Assembly (NCBI RefSeq): GCF_016428905.1
Contig: NZ_JAELTQ010000015.1
Location: forward strand, 1 to 63,843
DNA: 63,843 nt
DNA from: Dyella sp. ASV24
GTDB lineage: Bacteria > Pseudomonadota > Gammaproteobacteria > Xanthomonadales > Rhodanobacteraceae
Reading direction: 5' to 3'
The notes under the pieces were generated by a model. It was not told the DNA's origin. It saw only the letters and a program-made list of their open reading frames with translations, and did not search any database. The translations under genes were made by a program, and so were the position numbers. Of this stretch, positions 8,534-16,039 are shown piece after piece (position 1 is the stretch's first letter; every line of letters begins with the position of its first letter).

Positions 8534-9679
8534 ATGAGCGAGCAAACCCTTCCCAAGCCCAAGAAATCCGTCGCGCTGTCGGGCGTGGCCGCTGGCAACA
8601 CCGCGCTGTGCACGGTGGGCCGCAGCGGCAACGACCTGCATTACCGCGGCTATGACATCCACGATCTGGCAGCCAAGGGCTGCTTCGAAGAAGTGGCCTA
8701 CCTGCTGGTGCACGGCGTGCTGCCGAACTGGGCGGAATTGAACGCCTACCGCGCCAAGCTCAAGCGCCTGCGCGGCCTGCCGGCGCCGGTCAAGAGCGCA
8801 CTGGAGCTGCTGCCCGCCGCTACGCATCCGATGGATGTCATGCGCACGGGTTGCTCGGTGCTGGGCACTGTGCTGCCGGAGAAAGACGACCACAACGTGA
8901 CCGGCGCGCGTGACATCGCCGACCGCCTGATGGCCAGCTTCGGTTCAATGCTGCTGTACTGGTTCCACTTCAGCCACAACGGCAAGCGCATTGAGACGGA
9001 GACGGACGACGAATCCATCGCCGGTCATTTCCTGCATCTGCTGCACGGCAAGAAGCCGAGCGAGCTGCACGCGCATTCGCTGGACAAGTCGCTGATCCTG
9101 TACGCCGAGCATGAGTTCAACGCGTCCACCTTCACGGCGCGCGTCATCGCCGGTACCGGCTCGGACATGTATTCGGCCATCACGGGCGCCATCGGTGCGC
9201 TGCGTGGTCCCAAGCACGGCGGTGCAAACGAAGTGGCGATGGAAATCATCGCGCGCTACCGCAATGCTGCCGAAGCGGAGGCTGATATCCGCGCCCGTGT
9301 CGAGCGCAAGGAGATCATCATCGGCTTCGGTCACCCGGTGTACACCGTGTCCGATCCGCGCAACGAGATCATCAAGGAGATCTCGCGCAAGCTCTGCGCC
9401 GAGGGTGGCAACCCAACCCTGTTCGACGTGTCGGAGAAGATCGAGAAGCTGATGTGGGAACAGAAGAAGATGTTCCCCAACCTCGACTGGTTCTCGGCCA
9501 GCGCGTATCACATGATGGGCGTGCCGACGGCCATGTTCACCCCGCTGTTCGTGATCGCCCGTACCTCCGGCTGGAGCGCGCACGTGATCGAGCAGCGCGA
9601 GGACGGCAAGATCATCCGCCCCAGCGCCAACTACACGGGCCCGGAAGACCAGGCCTACGTGCCGATCGAAAAGCGCTGA
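8534..9679 (+). CDS. prpC: 2-methylcitrate synthase
   Basis: A 381-residue citrate-synthase-fold enzyme condensing propionyl-CoA with oxaloacetate. Active-site segments are [23 protein letters not shown] and the Asp in PNLDWFSAS. The N-terminal [14 protein letters not shown] and its position after prpB identify it as PrpC rather than the larger hexameric GltA. Start ATG has GAGGAGA upstream. A strong terminator closes the prpBC operon. Confidence 0.95.
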   Translation: MSEQTLPKPKKSVALSGVAAGNTALCTVGRSGNDLHYRGYDIHDLAAKGCFEEVAYLLVHGVLPNWAELNAYRAKLKRLRGLPAPVKSALELLPAATHPMDVMRTGCSVLGTVLPEKDDHNVTGARDIADRLMASFGSMLLYWFHFSHNGKRIETETDDESIAGHFLHLLHGKKPSELHAHSLDKSLILYAEHEFNASTFTARVIAGTGSDMYSAITGAIGALRGPKHGGANEVAMEIIARYRNAAEAEADIRARVERKEIIIGFGHPVYTVSDPRNEIIKEISRKLCAEGGNPTLFDVSEKIEKLMWEQKKMFPNLDWFSASAYHMMGVPTAMFTPLFVIARTSGWSAHVIEQREDGKIIRPSANYTGPEDQAYVPIEKR

Positions 9680-9700
9680 TCGCTTAGCAAGGTGTTACAG

Positions 9701-9730
9701 AAGAGGGAGCCGAAAGGCTCCCTCTTTCTT
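9701..9730 (+). terminator. Rho-independent terminator of prpBC
   Basis: AAGAGGGAGCC (9701-9711) pairs with GGCTCCCTCTT (9716-9726) around a GAAA tetraloop, followed by TCTTT. A textbook terminator. Confidence 0.9.
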
Positions 9731-10127
9731 TATAAGTTTCGTTGAGGTTCAGGACCCTGTACGACATTGCTATCAATTCGTGTGTCGGGGTGTGACAGGT
9801 TTGATACAGGGTGATTCAACGCGAGGTGTTTTACGCACTTGTTGGTGCAAGGTTTTGATTGCGCAACTCATATCCATCAGTTTATGGCGAGTCGCTCGCA
9901 ACCCCATCAATTCCGGGGTGTAACAGAGATGTGCCACATGATGCGTTGATCCACTTGCGCTCAATCAGACTCACTGATCATGAGTCCACTCAAGCGACTG
10001 ATTTTGTAGACATCCCGCGTGGAGTTGTCGCTGCGGTCGTGCTGGCACGCATGTTGCGAACGATGTGCGCTGGGCCCGCAAGACGCAAACACAGGGGGTC
10101 ACCGCATCAGTTTGGGAGTAAATGACT
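9731..10127 (+). promoter_or_regulatory. Long regulatory region upstream of the Gly-rich exported protein
   Basis: About 400 bases with no convincing gene. It contains two near-identical GGGGTGT(G/A)ACAG motifs at 9787-9798 and 9915-9926; a looser GGTGTTACAG copy lies at 9691 just before the terminator. It also contains an inverted repeat GACTCA-N7-TGAGTC at 9968-9986 with a central TGATCA, and a small palindrome ATGTGCCACAT at 9929-9939. The number of repeats suggests multi-input control, as expected for matrix or fibre genes. No promoter hexamers could be assigned confidently. Confidence 0.5.
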
Positions 10128-11009
10128 ATGCGTAAGACTCTGATAGCAACTGCGATCGTGTTGGGGATGGGATTAACTCTCCCTGCGTTCGCGAACAACA
10201 ACAACAACAGCGGCAGTAGCGACTCCAGTAATACTTACAGCACCTATGCCTCCGGTCAGGATGGCTCCGCTGCAAGTTTTGGTGGCACTGCTGACTCCTT
10301 CAACACCAGTACGGCTGTTGCCAACAGCACACTCAATGGCACGGTCACGAACGTAACTGTTTATGGCATCGGCAACGTGGCTACCAATAATGGCGACGCC
10401 AGTGGTGGTGACGGCGGTCGAGGTGGTAGGGGTATCGGTGGCAAGGCTATCGGCGGCAACGGTGGCGACGGCGGCGACGGCGGCAACGCTCATTCGCGTA
10501 GTGGTCACGCTGGCGGATCCGGCAGTTCGTCGGGTGATTCGGGCGCCTTTGGTGCCTCCCTGGCTGGTGGCGGCGATGGTGGCGGTTCCGGCAACGCGAA
10601 CGATCATCAGCATGCGGGCGGCGGCAGCGGTACGAATACCGGTGGTGCTACGGGTGCTGGCGGAGCAGGTGCTGGCGGATCGTCAGGTGCATCCTCACCG
10701 AGTAGCTATAGCGGCACGTCGAGCTCGACCGGCGGTACCAGTGGGTCGTCCGATGCAACGGCAGGTCTGGGCGGCGCCGGTGGCGCAGGCATGGGCGGAA
10801 CCGGTGGCGCAGGCTCCGGCGGAGCAGGTGGTGCTGGTGGCGCAGGCGGCACGAACGATGTGAATGCTGGCACCTTCGATATGTCGAACCAGATGAACGG
10901 TTCGGCGGCAGCGGCAGCAGGCGTGTCGATCCTTGCGCAGAACAGCGGCGCGGCATCGCTGGTACAGCAGAGCGTCAACGTTCAGGCCAACCTGAATTTC
11001 GCGCACTGA
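10128..11009 (+). CDS. Exported Gly/Ser/Ala-rich protein, candidate amyloid-like fibre subunit
   Basis: A 293-residue protein with a Sec signal peptide (MRKTLIATAIV...LPAFA, about 22 residues). A short Asn/Ser segment and a TLNGTVTNVTVYG stretch follow, then about 150 residues dominated by Gly with GGDGG, GGAGGAG and Ser/Thr blocks, nearly free of charged hydrophobic structure. The C-terminus (GVSILAQNSGAASLVQQSVNVQANL) is a QN-rich motif shared in form with the next gene product. In-frame ATGs are at 10122 and 10128; the latter has better spacing from GGGAG. First gene of a locus with a C39 peptidase and a coiled-coil outer-membrane barrel, as in Fap functional-amyloid operons. Subunit role is inferred. 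Confidence 0.75.
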   Translation: MRKTLIATAIVLGMGLTLPAFANNNNNSGSSDSSNTYSTYASGQDGSAASFGGTADSFNTSTAVANSTLNGTVTNVTVYGIGNVATNNGDASGGDGGRGGRGIGGKAIGGNGGDGGDGGNAHSRSGHAGGSGSSSGDSGAFGASLAGGGDGGGSGNANDHQHAGGGSGTNTGGATGAGGAGAGGSSGASSPSSYSGTSSSTGGTSGSSDATAGLGGAGGAGMGGTGGAGSGGAGGAGGAGGTNDVNAGTFDMSNQMNGSAAAAAGVSILAQNSGAASLVQQSVNVQANLNFAH

Positions 11010-11023
11010 GTGATGGTAACCCG

Positions 11024-11053
11024 ACACGATGGAGCGCTTGCGCTCCATCGTGT
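11024..11053 (+). terminator. Strong intercistronic hairpin without U-tract (possible attenuator or mRNA stabiliser)
   Basis: ACACGATGGAGCG (11024-11036) pairs perfectly with CGCTCCATCGTGT (11041-11053) around CTTG. Without a following T-run it is more likely a partial terminator or 3'-end protector that lets the first subunit be made in excess over the downstream genes. Confidence 0.6.
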
Positions 11054-11147
11054 GCGGTAGTGCCGATCGATGCCTGACCGAGGCAGGTGAACCATTGAGC
11101 GTGTCTCGGTCACCCACGGGCGGATATGCGCCTTAGGAGACAGTGCC

Positions 11148-11567
11148 GTGCGATGCTCCAGGTGGTTGCTTGGTTCGACTGTGTTCTGTGCAGTAGCAGC
11201 GCCTTTCGCACTCGCTGCGGAAGACGCCCATGTTCCTCTTGCTTATCTCACTGACGGCTCCGATTCACCGATCGCCGTCTATGTCGCCGCGACTCGCGAT
11301 GGCGCGGAAAACAAGGCCGACGGCCTGGGTCAGGGCGTGGACAACGCCACACTGGCGGGCTTGAGCGGCGGTGCGGCGGTGACCCAAAACACCACGCTCA
11401 ACGGCACGGTTTCCAACGACTCGGCGAGCCATGTGGTCACAGGTGACAATGTGATCAACGGAGGCGCCTTCGCGAGTGAGGCTGGCATTCCAACCGTGAT
11501 CCAAAACAGCGGTAACAACGTGCTGATCCAGAGCGCGGTTGTGCTGAACGTTGAATTCAAACCATGA
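11148..11567 (+). CDS. Small exported protein with QN-rich C-terminal motif (minor fibre subunit candidate)
   Basis: A 139-residue protein beginning at GTG 11148, with AGGAG eight bases upstream and a clear signal peptide (RWLLGSTVFCAVAAPFALA). The mature part carries TQNTTLNGTVSNDSAS, resembling the TLNGTV segment of the preceding protein, and ends with GIPTVIQNSGNNVLIQSAVVLNVEF, aligning with the C-terminus of the Gly-rich protein. It could be a nucleator (FapB-like) or adaptor (FapE-like). Its stop overlaps the start of the peptidase gene by 4 bases, so the two are translationally coupled. Confidence 0.7.
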   Translation: MRCSRWLLGSTVFCAVAAPFALAAEDAHVPLAYLTDGSDSPIAVYVAATRDGAENKADGLGQGVDNATLAGLSGGAAVTQNTTLNGTVSNDSASHVVTGDNVINGGAFASEAGIPTVIQNSGNNVLIQSAVVLNVEFKP

Positions 11568-12250
11568 ACAAACGAGCAGCGCTGCTGATCCTGATAGCGG
11601 CGCTGCCGATGGGAAGCCGTGCGTCCACGCCCGTGGCGGTGGTGGGAAACGGAAGCGGCTTCTACACGGTGCATTTGACCAGCCTCAAGGAGGCTCGCTA
11701 CAAAAGCACCCTCCACCAGAAATACGATTTCAGCTGCGGGTCTGCCGCGGTGGCCACGCTATTGACGTACCAGTACGGCTATCCCGTCAATGAGCAGGTT
11801 GCATTCGAGCAGATGTACACGCACGGCGACCGCGCCAAGATCAACAAAGAAGGTTTCTCTCTGCTGGATATCAAGCGGTTTCTTGATGCCAACGGCTTCG
11901 ACGCCGATGGATTCAAGGTGCCGATCGACAAGCTTGCGGAAGAGCACCTGCCGGCCATCGTGCTGATCAACGAGCGCGGCTATCACCATTTTGTGGTGAT
12001 CAAAGGGATCGTGAATGACCGCATCCTGGTGGGCGATCCCGCGCGTGGCACGCGTGTCATCCCGCGCGACAAGTTCATGTCGGTGTGGCAGAACGGCTTG
12101 GTCTTCGTGATCCACAACCGGCGAAATCTCGCCGTCTTCAACAGCCCAAGCGATTGGAAAGTGGCGCCTCAGGCACCGCTGAGCATCGGTGTTGATCGCG
12201 GCAATCTTTTCAACACCGTGATGCCCAAGAAAGGGCCGGACGATCTTTGA
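11564..12250 (+). CDS. Exported C39-family peptidase (FapD-like)
   Basis: A 228-residue protein with a short N-terminal signal-like segment and a papain-fold C39 domain: catalytic Cys58 in DFSCGSAAVATLL, His141/His142 in GYHHFVV, and Asp158 in VGDPARG. C39 peptidases cut after Gly-Gly in leader peptides; stand-alone periplasmic versions occur in Fap amyloid operons (FapD). It overlaps the preceding gene by 4 bases and lies directly before a protein with a Gly-Gly site. Processing or quality control of fibre components is the likely role; the substrate is not proven. Confidence 0.8.
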   Translation: MNKRAALLILIAALPMGSRASTPVAVVGNGSGFYTVHLTSLKEARYKSTLHQKYDFSCGSAAVATLLTYQYGYPVNEQVAFEQMYTHGDRAKINKEGFSLLDIKRFLDANGFDADGFKVPIDKLAEEHLPAIVLINERGYHHFVVIKGIVNDRILVGDPARGTRVIPRDKFMSVWQNGLVFVIHNRRNLAVFNSPSDWKVAPQAPLSIGVDRGNLFNTVMPKKGPDDL

Positions 12251-12254
12251 GGGC

Positions 12255-12839
12255 ATGGCGATGAGACCGACCACACGCATCATCTGTCTCAGCGTCGCTT
12301 TTCTTATAAGCGGTCCTGGGGCCTATCAGGCTGACGCACAGGAAGGGGTGTCTGCTGCGGCGAGCTCAGTGCCACCGGCATCAACTGCGATAACGTCTGG
12401 CGCCGCCTCGGCTGACGCGATGGCCGACTGGACCCCGGTGAGCGCCGAAACGCTCGATGAAACGCGCGGTGGCTTCGATATGGGTAACGGTCTGGTGGCT
12501 TCGTTCGGCATCGATCGGGCGGTGTACGTGAACGGCAATCTGGTGACCCAGACCAGCTTCAATGTTCCGGACATTGCGCACATGACCACGGCACAGGCGA
12601 CCGCGATGTCGACGGCGCTCAACTCGGTAGCCGTGACCCAGGTAGGCGGGAGCAACACGTTCGACCCAACGTCGCTGGGCGGCGTGTCGGCAGGCACGGT
12701 CATTCAGAACACGCTGAACAACCAGACCATCAAGAGCATCACCACCGTCAATGCGACGGTCAACTCGCTCAATGCATTCCAGCAAATGAATCTCCAGCAA
12801 TCGTTGCAACAGACACAGCTGCAGTCACTAGGGCACTAA
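12255..12839 (+). CDS. Exported protein with double-Gly site and QN-rich tail (putative C39 substrate)
   Basis: A 194-residue protein with an N-terminal signal peptide (RIICLSVAFLISG...YQADA), a low-complexity Ala/Ser linker, then SAETLDETRGGF in which Gly72-Gly73 resembles a C39 cleavage site. The following segment (GNGLVASFGIDRAVYVNGNLV) is predicted beta-rich. The C-terminal part contains GTVIQNTLNNQTIKSI and a Gln/Asn-rich amphipathic end with many QQ pairs. Gene lies 4 bases after the C39 peptidase gene. Possibly FapE/FapA-like; I do not recognise a named family with certainty. Confidence 0.65.
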   Translation: MAMRPTTRIICLSVAFLISGPGAYQADAQEGVSAAASSVPPASTAITSGAASADAMADWTPVSAETLDETRGGFDMGNGLVASFGIDRAVYVNGNLVTQTSFNVPDIAHMTTAQATAMSTALNSVAVTQVGGSNTFDPTSLGGVSAGTVIQNTLNNQTIKSITTVNATVNSLNAFQQMNLQQSLQQTQLQSLGH

Positions 12840-12949
12840 CCGGAAATGGGGGAGCACTGCCAGGCGTTTCTGCATAGCGCGAATACACCGCGGCTCTTTA
12901 CCGCGGCGCATCCGTATGTGCTGGTCAAACAAGAAAGTCATGGGGAAGC

Positions 12950-14425
12950 ATGATGCGACACTCAGCATGGCAGTTCGTATGTTCGGCAGGATGTGCTGGC
13001 CTGGTGATGCTAGGCGTCCCAGTCGCGGCTCAGCAGGCAACACAGGCGCAAGGTGCCGCGTCCACATCTTCAACAACACCCGCGTCCACTAATGCTCAGA
13101 CGGCGGCTGACGCAGCCACGCCGGCTTCCTCGGACGACATCAAGAAGAAGGTGCTGGAGCAGGGCGAGCGCATCGATGCCATGCGCAGCCAGATCAGTGC
13201 CCAGATCGAGCAGCTCGACGCGATGAAGCGCGCTCTGGCTGCACAGGAAGCCGACTATCAGTCGCTACGACACGCGGTCGGCATGGATGAGCTGGACAAG
13301 CAGCGCGCAGGCAGCATTGCCGCAGGCGGCCCTGGCGCGTCTGCGCTGCCGATGCCGGCGGGTGATGCGATGGCCGCCAACGCGCCGTCGACCGACCAGG
13401 CGCAAGGTCAGCAGCCCGTGGGGCAGGCACCCAAGCAGGACACACGCCCGCCCGAAGTGGCGCAGATCTTCCAGCAGCCCGGCGTGTTGACGCCCAAAGG
13501 CAAGCTGATCATCGAGCCGGCTTATCAGTTTGGTTATTCCTCGGTCGATCGTGTCGCACTGGTCGGCTACACGGTGATTCCGGCAATCCTGATTGGCCTG
13601 ATCGATGCGCGTCAGGTGAAAGACACAACGCAGATCGGTTGGCTGACCACGCGCTATGGCATCACTAACCGCATGGAAGTCGAGGTGCGCATTCCTTATG
13701 TCTATGCGCACCAGGACACGATCAGTCGTGAAATATTCACCGGCACAGCAACCGACAACGCCTTCGGCGCCAGCGGCCATGGCCTTGGTGATATCGAGGC
13801 GACGTTGCGTTATCAGCTCAACGTCGGTGGTCCGGACAAGGCGTTCTACGTCGGCTGGTTGCGCGTAAAATCGCGCACAGGTACCGATCCGTTCCAGGTG
13901 ACCACGGATTGCATCCAGCGTTGTGTGGAGAACGTGATCAACGAGGTGGATCTGTCTGCCACCGGGACAGGTCTACCGTTGCAGGAGCCCACGGGATCGG
14001 GCTTCTGGTCCATCCAGCCAGGCGTGACGTGGCTGTACCCGACGGATCCGGTGGTCTTCTTCGGCAACGTGAGCTACCTCTACAACGTTGCGCGCGACAA
14101 CGTGTCCCGCAAGATACTGCTGGGCGGCACGGAACAGCTGGGCAGGGTGAAGGAGGGCAACGTCGCCGATGTCAGCATCGGCATGGGCCTGTCGCTTAAC
14201 GAAAAGGCGTCCATGAGCATCGGTTATGACCAGAGCTTCGTCGGCATTACGAAGCAGAACAACCAGACCGTGCCGGGTTCGGTGAAGACCGTACTCGGCA
14301 CGCTGCTGATCGGTGGCTCATGGCGCTTCAACGACAAGCGCACGCTCAACTTCACGCTGGGTGTGGGTGTTACGCGCGATACGCCGGACCTGACGGTGAC
14401 CGTGCGCATGCCGATGATGTTCTGA
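12950..14425 (+). CDS. Outer-membrane beta-barrel with periplasmic coiled coil (FapF-like exporter)
   Basis: A 491-residue exported protein with a signal peptide ending near AAQQA. An Ala/Thr-rich linker precedes a heptad-like helix at residues 63-109 (DIKKKVLEQGERIDAM...) and a Pro/Gln linker. From about 175 a series of amphipathic beta strands runs to the C-terminus, which ends in RMPMMF, a terminal Phe typical of outer-membrane barrels. Coiled coil plus barrel is the architecture of FapF, the trimeric amyloid-subunit channel. Start is ATG 12950 or 12953, after GGGGAAGC. The large size compared with FapF (about 400) comes mainly from the N-terminal linker. Confidence 0.75.
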   Translation: MMRHSAWQFVCSAGCAGLVMLGVPVAAQQATQAQGAASTSSTTPASTNAQTAADAATPASSDDIKKKVLEQGERIDAMRSQISAQIEQLDAMKRALAAQEADYQSLRHAVGMDELDKQRAGSIAAGGPGASALPMPAGDAMAANAPSTDQAQGQQPVGQAPKQDTRPPEVAQIFQQPGVLTPKGKLIIEPAYQFGYSSVDRVALVGYTVIPAILIGLIDARQVKDTTQIGWLTTRYGITNRMEVEVRIPYVYAHQDTISREIFTGTATDNAFGASGHGLGDIEATLRYQLNVGGPDKAFYVGWLRVKSRTGTDPFQVTTDCIQRCVENVINEVDLSATGTGLPLQEPTGSGFWSIQPGVTWLYPTDPVVFFGNVSYLYNVARDNVSRKILLGGTEQLGRVKEGNVADVSIGMGLSLNEKASMSIGYDQSFVGITKQNNQTVPGSVKTVLGTLLIGGSWRFNDKRTLNFTLGVGVTRDTPDLTVTVRMPMMF

Positions 14426-14437
14426 TGCATGGAACCT

Positions 14438-14463
14438 GCACGCCAACCGTGGTGTTGGCGTGC
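14438..14463 (+). terminator. Hairpin closing the Fap-like locus
   Basis: GCACGCCAAC (14438-14447) pairs perfectly with GTTGGCGTGC (14454-14463). There is no strong T-run, but it lies between convergent genes and is the only candidate terminator. Confidence 0.55.
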
Positions 14464-14475
14464 CTGGCGTGAGGG

Positions 14476-15084
14476 TTAGAGCCCCTCTTGCTGCATCGCC
14501 GCCTTGACGCCGGCGTCTTCCATCATGCGTTGGTGGAAGCGGGGGAGGTTGTCGAGGCCGGACAGGTCCACACCTTTGCCCATGGCCCAACGCAGTACGA
14601 CGAACAGATAGGGATCGGCGAACGAGCGCGTGCCGGTCAGCCAATCACGGCCGTGCAATTGCGTATCGATGCGCTCGTAGTAGGCGCGCAGGCGTTGGAC
14701 GGACTTAGTGCGGAGTGCTTCCTGCGCCGCTGTGTCGTCAATGAAGCGCTCCGGACGGAACACCGGCTTGAATAGCGGATGGAGGTCCGAGTTGAGATAG
14801 GCGAGCCAGCGGTTTACTTCAGCACGGCCACGCGCACCTTCACCGCCGAGCCCGGCGAGCGGGAACTTGTCGGCAAGGTAATTGAGGATGGCCACGTTCT
14901 CCGTCAGCACCCAGCCGTCTGGCTCCTGCAGGGCAGGGACCATGCCGGATGGATTGAGCTGCAGGTACGCTGGCGAACCCAATTCCTCGCGCGCGACGCG
15001 ATGGCTTTCGTAGGGCTGGCCGATCCACTCGAGAACGATATGGTCGGACAGCGAACAGGCGCCCGGCAGGTAGTACAGCTTCAT
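14476..15084 (-). CDS. Glutathione S-transferase family protein
   Basis: A 202-residue cytosolic protein: N-terminal thioredoxin-fold domain (MKLYYLPGACSLSDHI) with the cis-Pro region SGMVPALQ and the glutathione-contact pair TENVAI, then an all-helical C-terminal domain. It resembles bacterial beta-class GstA, in which the SLxxHI segment carries the catalytic Ser/Cys. Conjugates glutathione to electrophiles. Start 15084 gives the canonical N-terminus and has AAGGAAAT upstream. The gene stands alone, downstream of the TerC-family gene on the same strand. Confidence 0.88.
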   Translation of the reverse strand: MKLYYLPGACSLSDHIVLEWIGQPYESHRVAREELGSPAYLQLNPSGMVPALQEPDGWVLTENVAILNYLADKFPLAGLGGEGARGRAEVNRWLAYLNSDLHPLFKPVFRPERFIDDTAAQEALRTKSVQRLRAYYERIDTQLHGRDWLTGTRSFADPYLFVVLRWAMGKGVDLSGLDNLPRFHQRMMEDAGVKAAMQQEGL

Positions 15085-15140
15085 GGGGATTTCCTTGTTA
15101 GGTCTTATCCACGAAGTGTCGCCTGCCAGGCGCACTACCC

Positions 15141-15821
15141 TCAAGCGGCGGCTTGTGCGCGAAGGCGACGGCGCTGCATCAGCCAGCCGCCAAGGCATAC
15201 GCTGATGACCAGCACGGCATCGAGCACGTACTTGGCCCATGCGTTTGCCTCGAACCAGGGCGATAGCCAATGGTCGTGCGCGATCATGCGTGCGGCCGTC
15301 CAGGCGATGGCGCCTGCGCCAATGTAGACGATTGCCGGGAACCGCTCGATCAGGCGCAGGATCAGGGACGAGCCCCACACGACCAGCGGCACGCTAATCG
15401 CCAGGCCAATGATCACCAACACCATATGGCCCTTGGCGGCACCGGCGATGGCCAGCACGTTGTCCAGGCCCATCAACGCATCGGCGACGATGATCGTGCG
15501 CATGGCCACCCAAAAACTGCCGGCCGCGCCGACCGCATGCGCGGGCTTGTCCTCCGGCTGCAGTAGTTTCCAGGCGATAGGCAGGAGCAGCAGGCCGCCC
15601 ACCAGCATCAGGCCGGGCAGTTCCAGCAGGAAGACCACGACACCGGTAAGCCCCAGGCGGACGGCCACGGCGCCCACCGTGCCCCACAGCACGGCTTTCT
15701 TCTGGATCTGGCGGGGAAGGTTGCGTGCGGCCAGCGCGATCACGATAGCGTTGTCGCCTGCGAGTACCAGGTCGAGCAGCACGATGGCCAGCAGGCCGGA
15801 GAGAAATTCGGTGAGTTCCAT
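15141..15821 (-). CDS. TerC/YjbE-family integral membrane protein (probable Mn2+ exporter)
   Basis: A 226-residue inner-membrane protein of about seven helices. The conserved acidic signatures LDLVLAGDNAIVIALA (helix 1) and ADALMGLDNVLAIAGAAKGH are hallmarks of TerC-family transporters (YjbE/YkoY/Alx). Members such as Alx and MeeF/MeeY have been linked to manganese efflux. A probable manganese riboswitch lies in the leader, strongly supporting metal export. It ends with a basic, Arg/Ala-rich tail. Formerly annotated as tellurium resistance, for which there is no evidence here. Confidence 0.88.
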   Translation of the reverse strand: MELTEFLSGLLAIVLLDLVLAGDNAIVIALAARNLPRQIQKKAVLWGTVGAVAVRLGLTGVVVFLLELPGLMLVGGLLLLPIAWKLLQPEDKPAHAVGAAGSFWVAMRTIIVADALMGLDNVLAIAGAAKGHMVLVIIGLAISVPLVVWGSSLILRLIERFPAIVYIGAGAIAWTAARMIAHDHWLSPWFEANAWAKYVLDAVLVISVCLGGWLMQRRRLRAQAAA

Positions 15822-15848
15822 GGGTCAGTCTCTGCGCGTAAGACAAAT

Positions 15849-15885
15849 GCAGCAATGACAGGCACGCGCGGCCTGTCATTACTGC
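15849..15885 (-). terminator. Expression-platform hairpin between riboswitch and TerC gene
   Basis: A 15-bp stem (15849-15863 with 15871-15885, one G:U wobble, 7-base loop) immediately downstream of the riboswitch aptamer in the transcript, followed on the minus strand by AUUUGUCUU. This looks like the switchable terminator controlled by the aptamer. Confidence 0.65.
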
Positions 15886-16000
15886 AAAAGTCTCGTTCGC
15901 GGCAGAACCGCCGCAGTGACCGGAGCGGGTTTCCGCTCGTGATGACGACCACTGCAAGAGCACCGATGAAGCCGATGCCCGGAACTACTCCCTTTTGGGA
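15883..16000 (-). ncRNA. Probable yybP-ykoY (manganese) riboswitch
   Basis: Minus-strand transcript begins AAAAGGGAGUAGUUCC, contains paired arms around GCGGAAACCCGC, and ends with CGAACGAGACUUUUGCAGU. The GGGAGUAG loop near the 5' end and the GAGAC(U)UUUGC closing segment match my memory of the yybP-ykoY consensus, and TerC-family genes are its best-known partners. Mn2+ binding normally switches the exporter gene on. Not checked against a covariance model. Confidence 0.7.
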
Positions 16001-16039
16001 TCAGTATTTACGTATTGTCGATGTCGCTGTGTGCCTGCG

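Noticed and set aside
9859-10125. Plus-strand 88-codon frame in the regulatory region before the Gly-rich gene
   Set aside because: No ribosome site, composition not protein-like, and it covers repeats that look regulatory.
10200-10900. Gly-rich repeats as a CRISPR array or satellite
   Set aside because: The repeats are short, irregular and in frame with a signal-peptide protein; there are no spaced identical direct repeats.
15141-15821. Tellurite-resistance function for the TerC-family gene
   Set aside because: TerC-family membership alone does not show tellurite resistance; the probable Mn riboswitch points to metal export instead.
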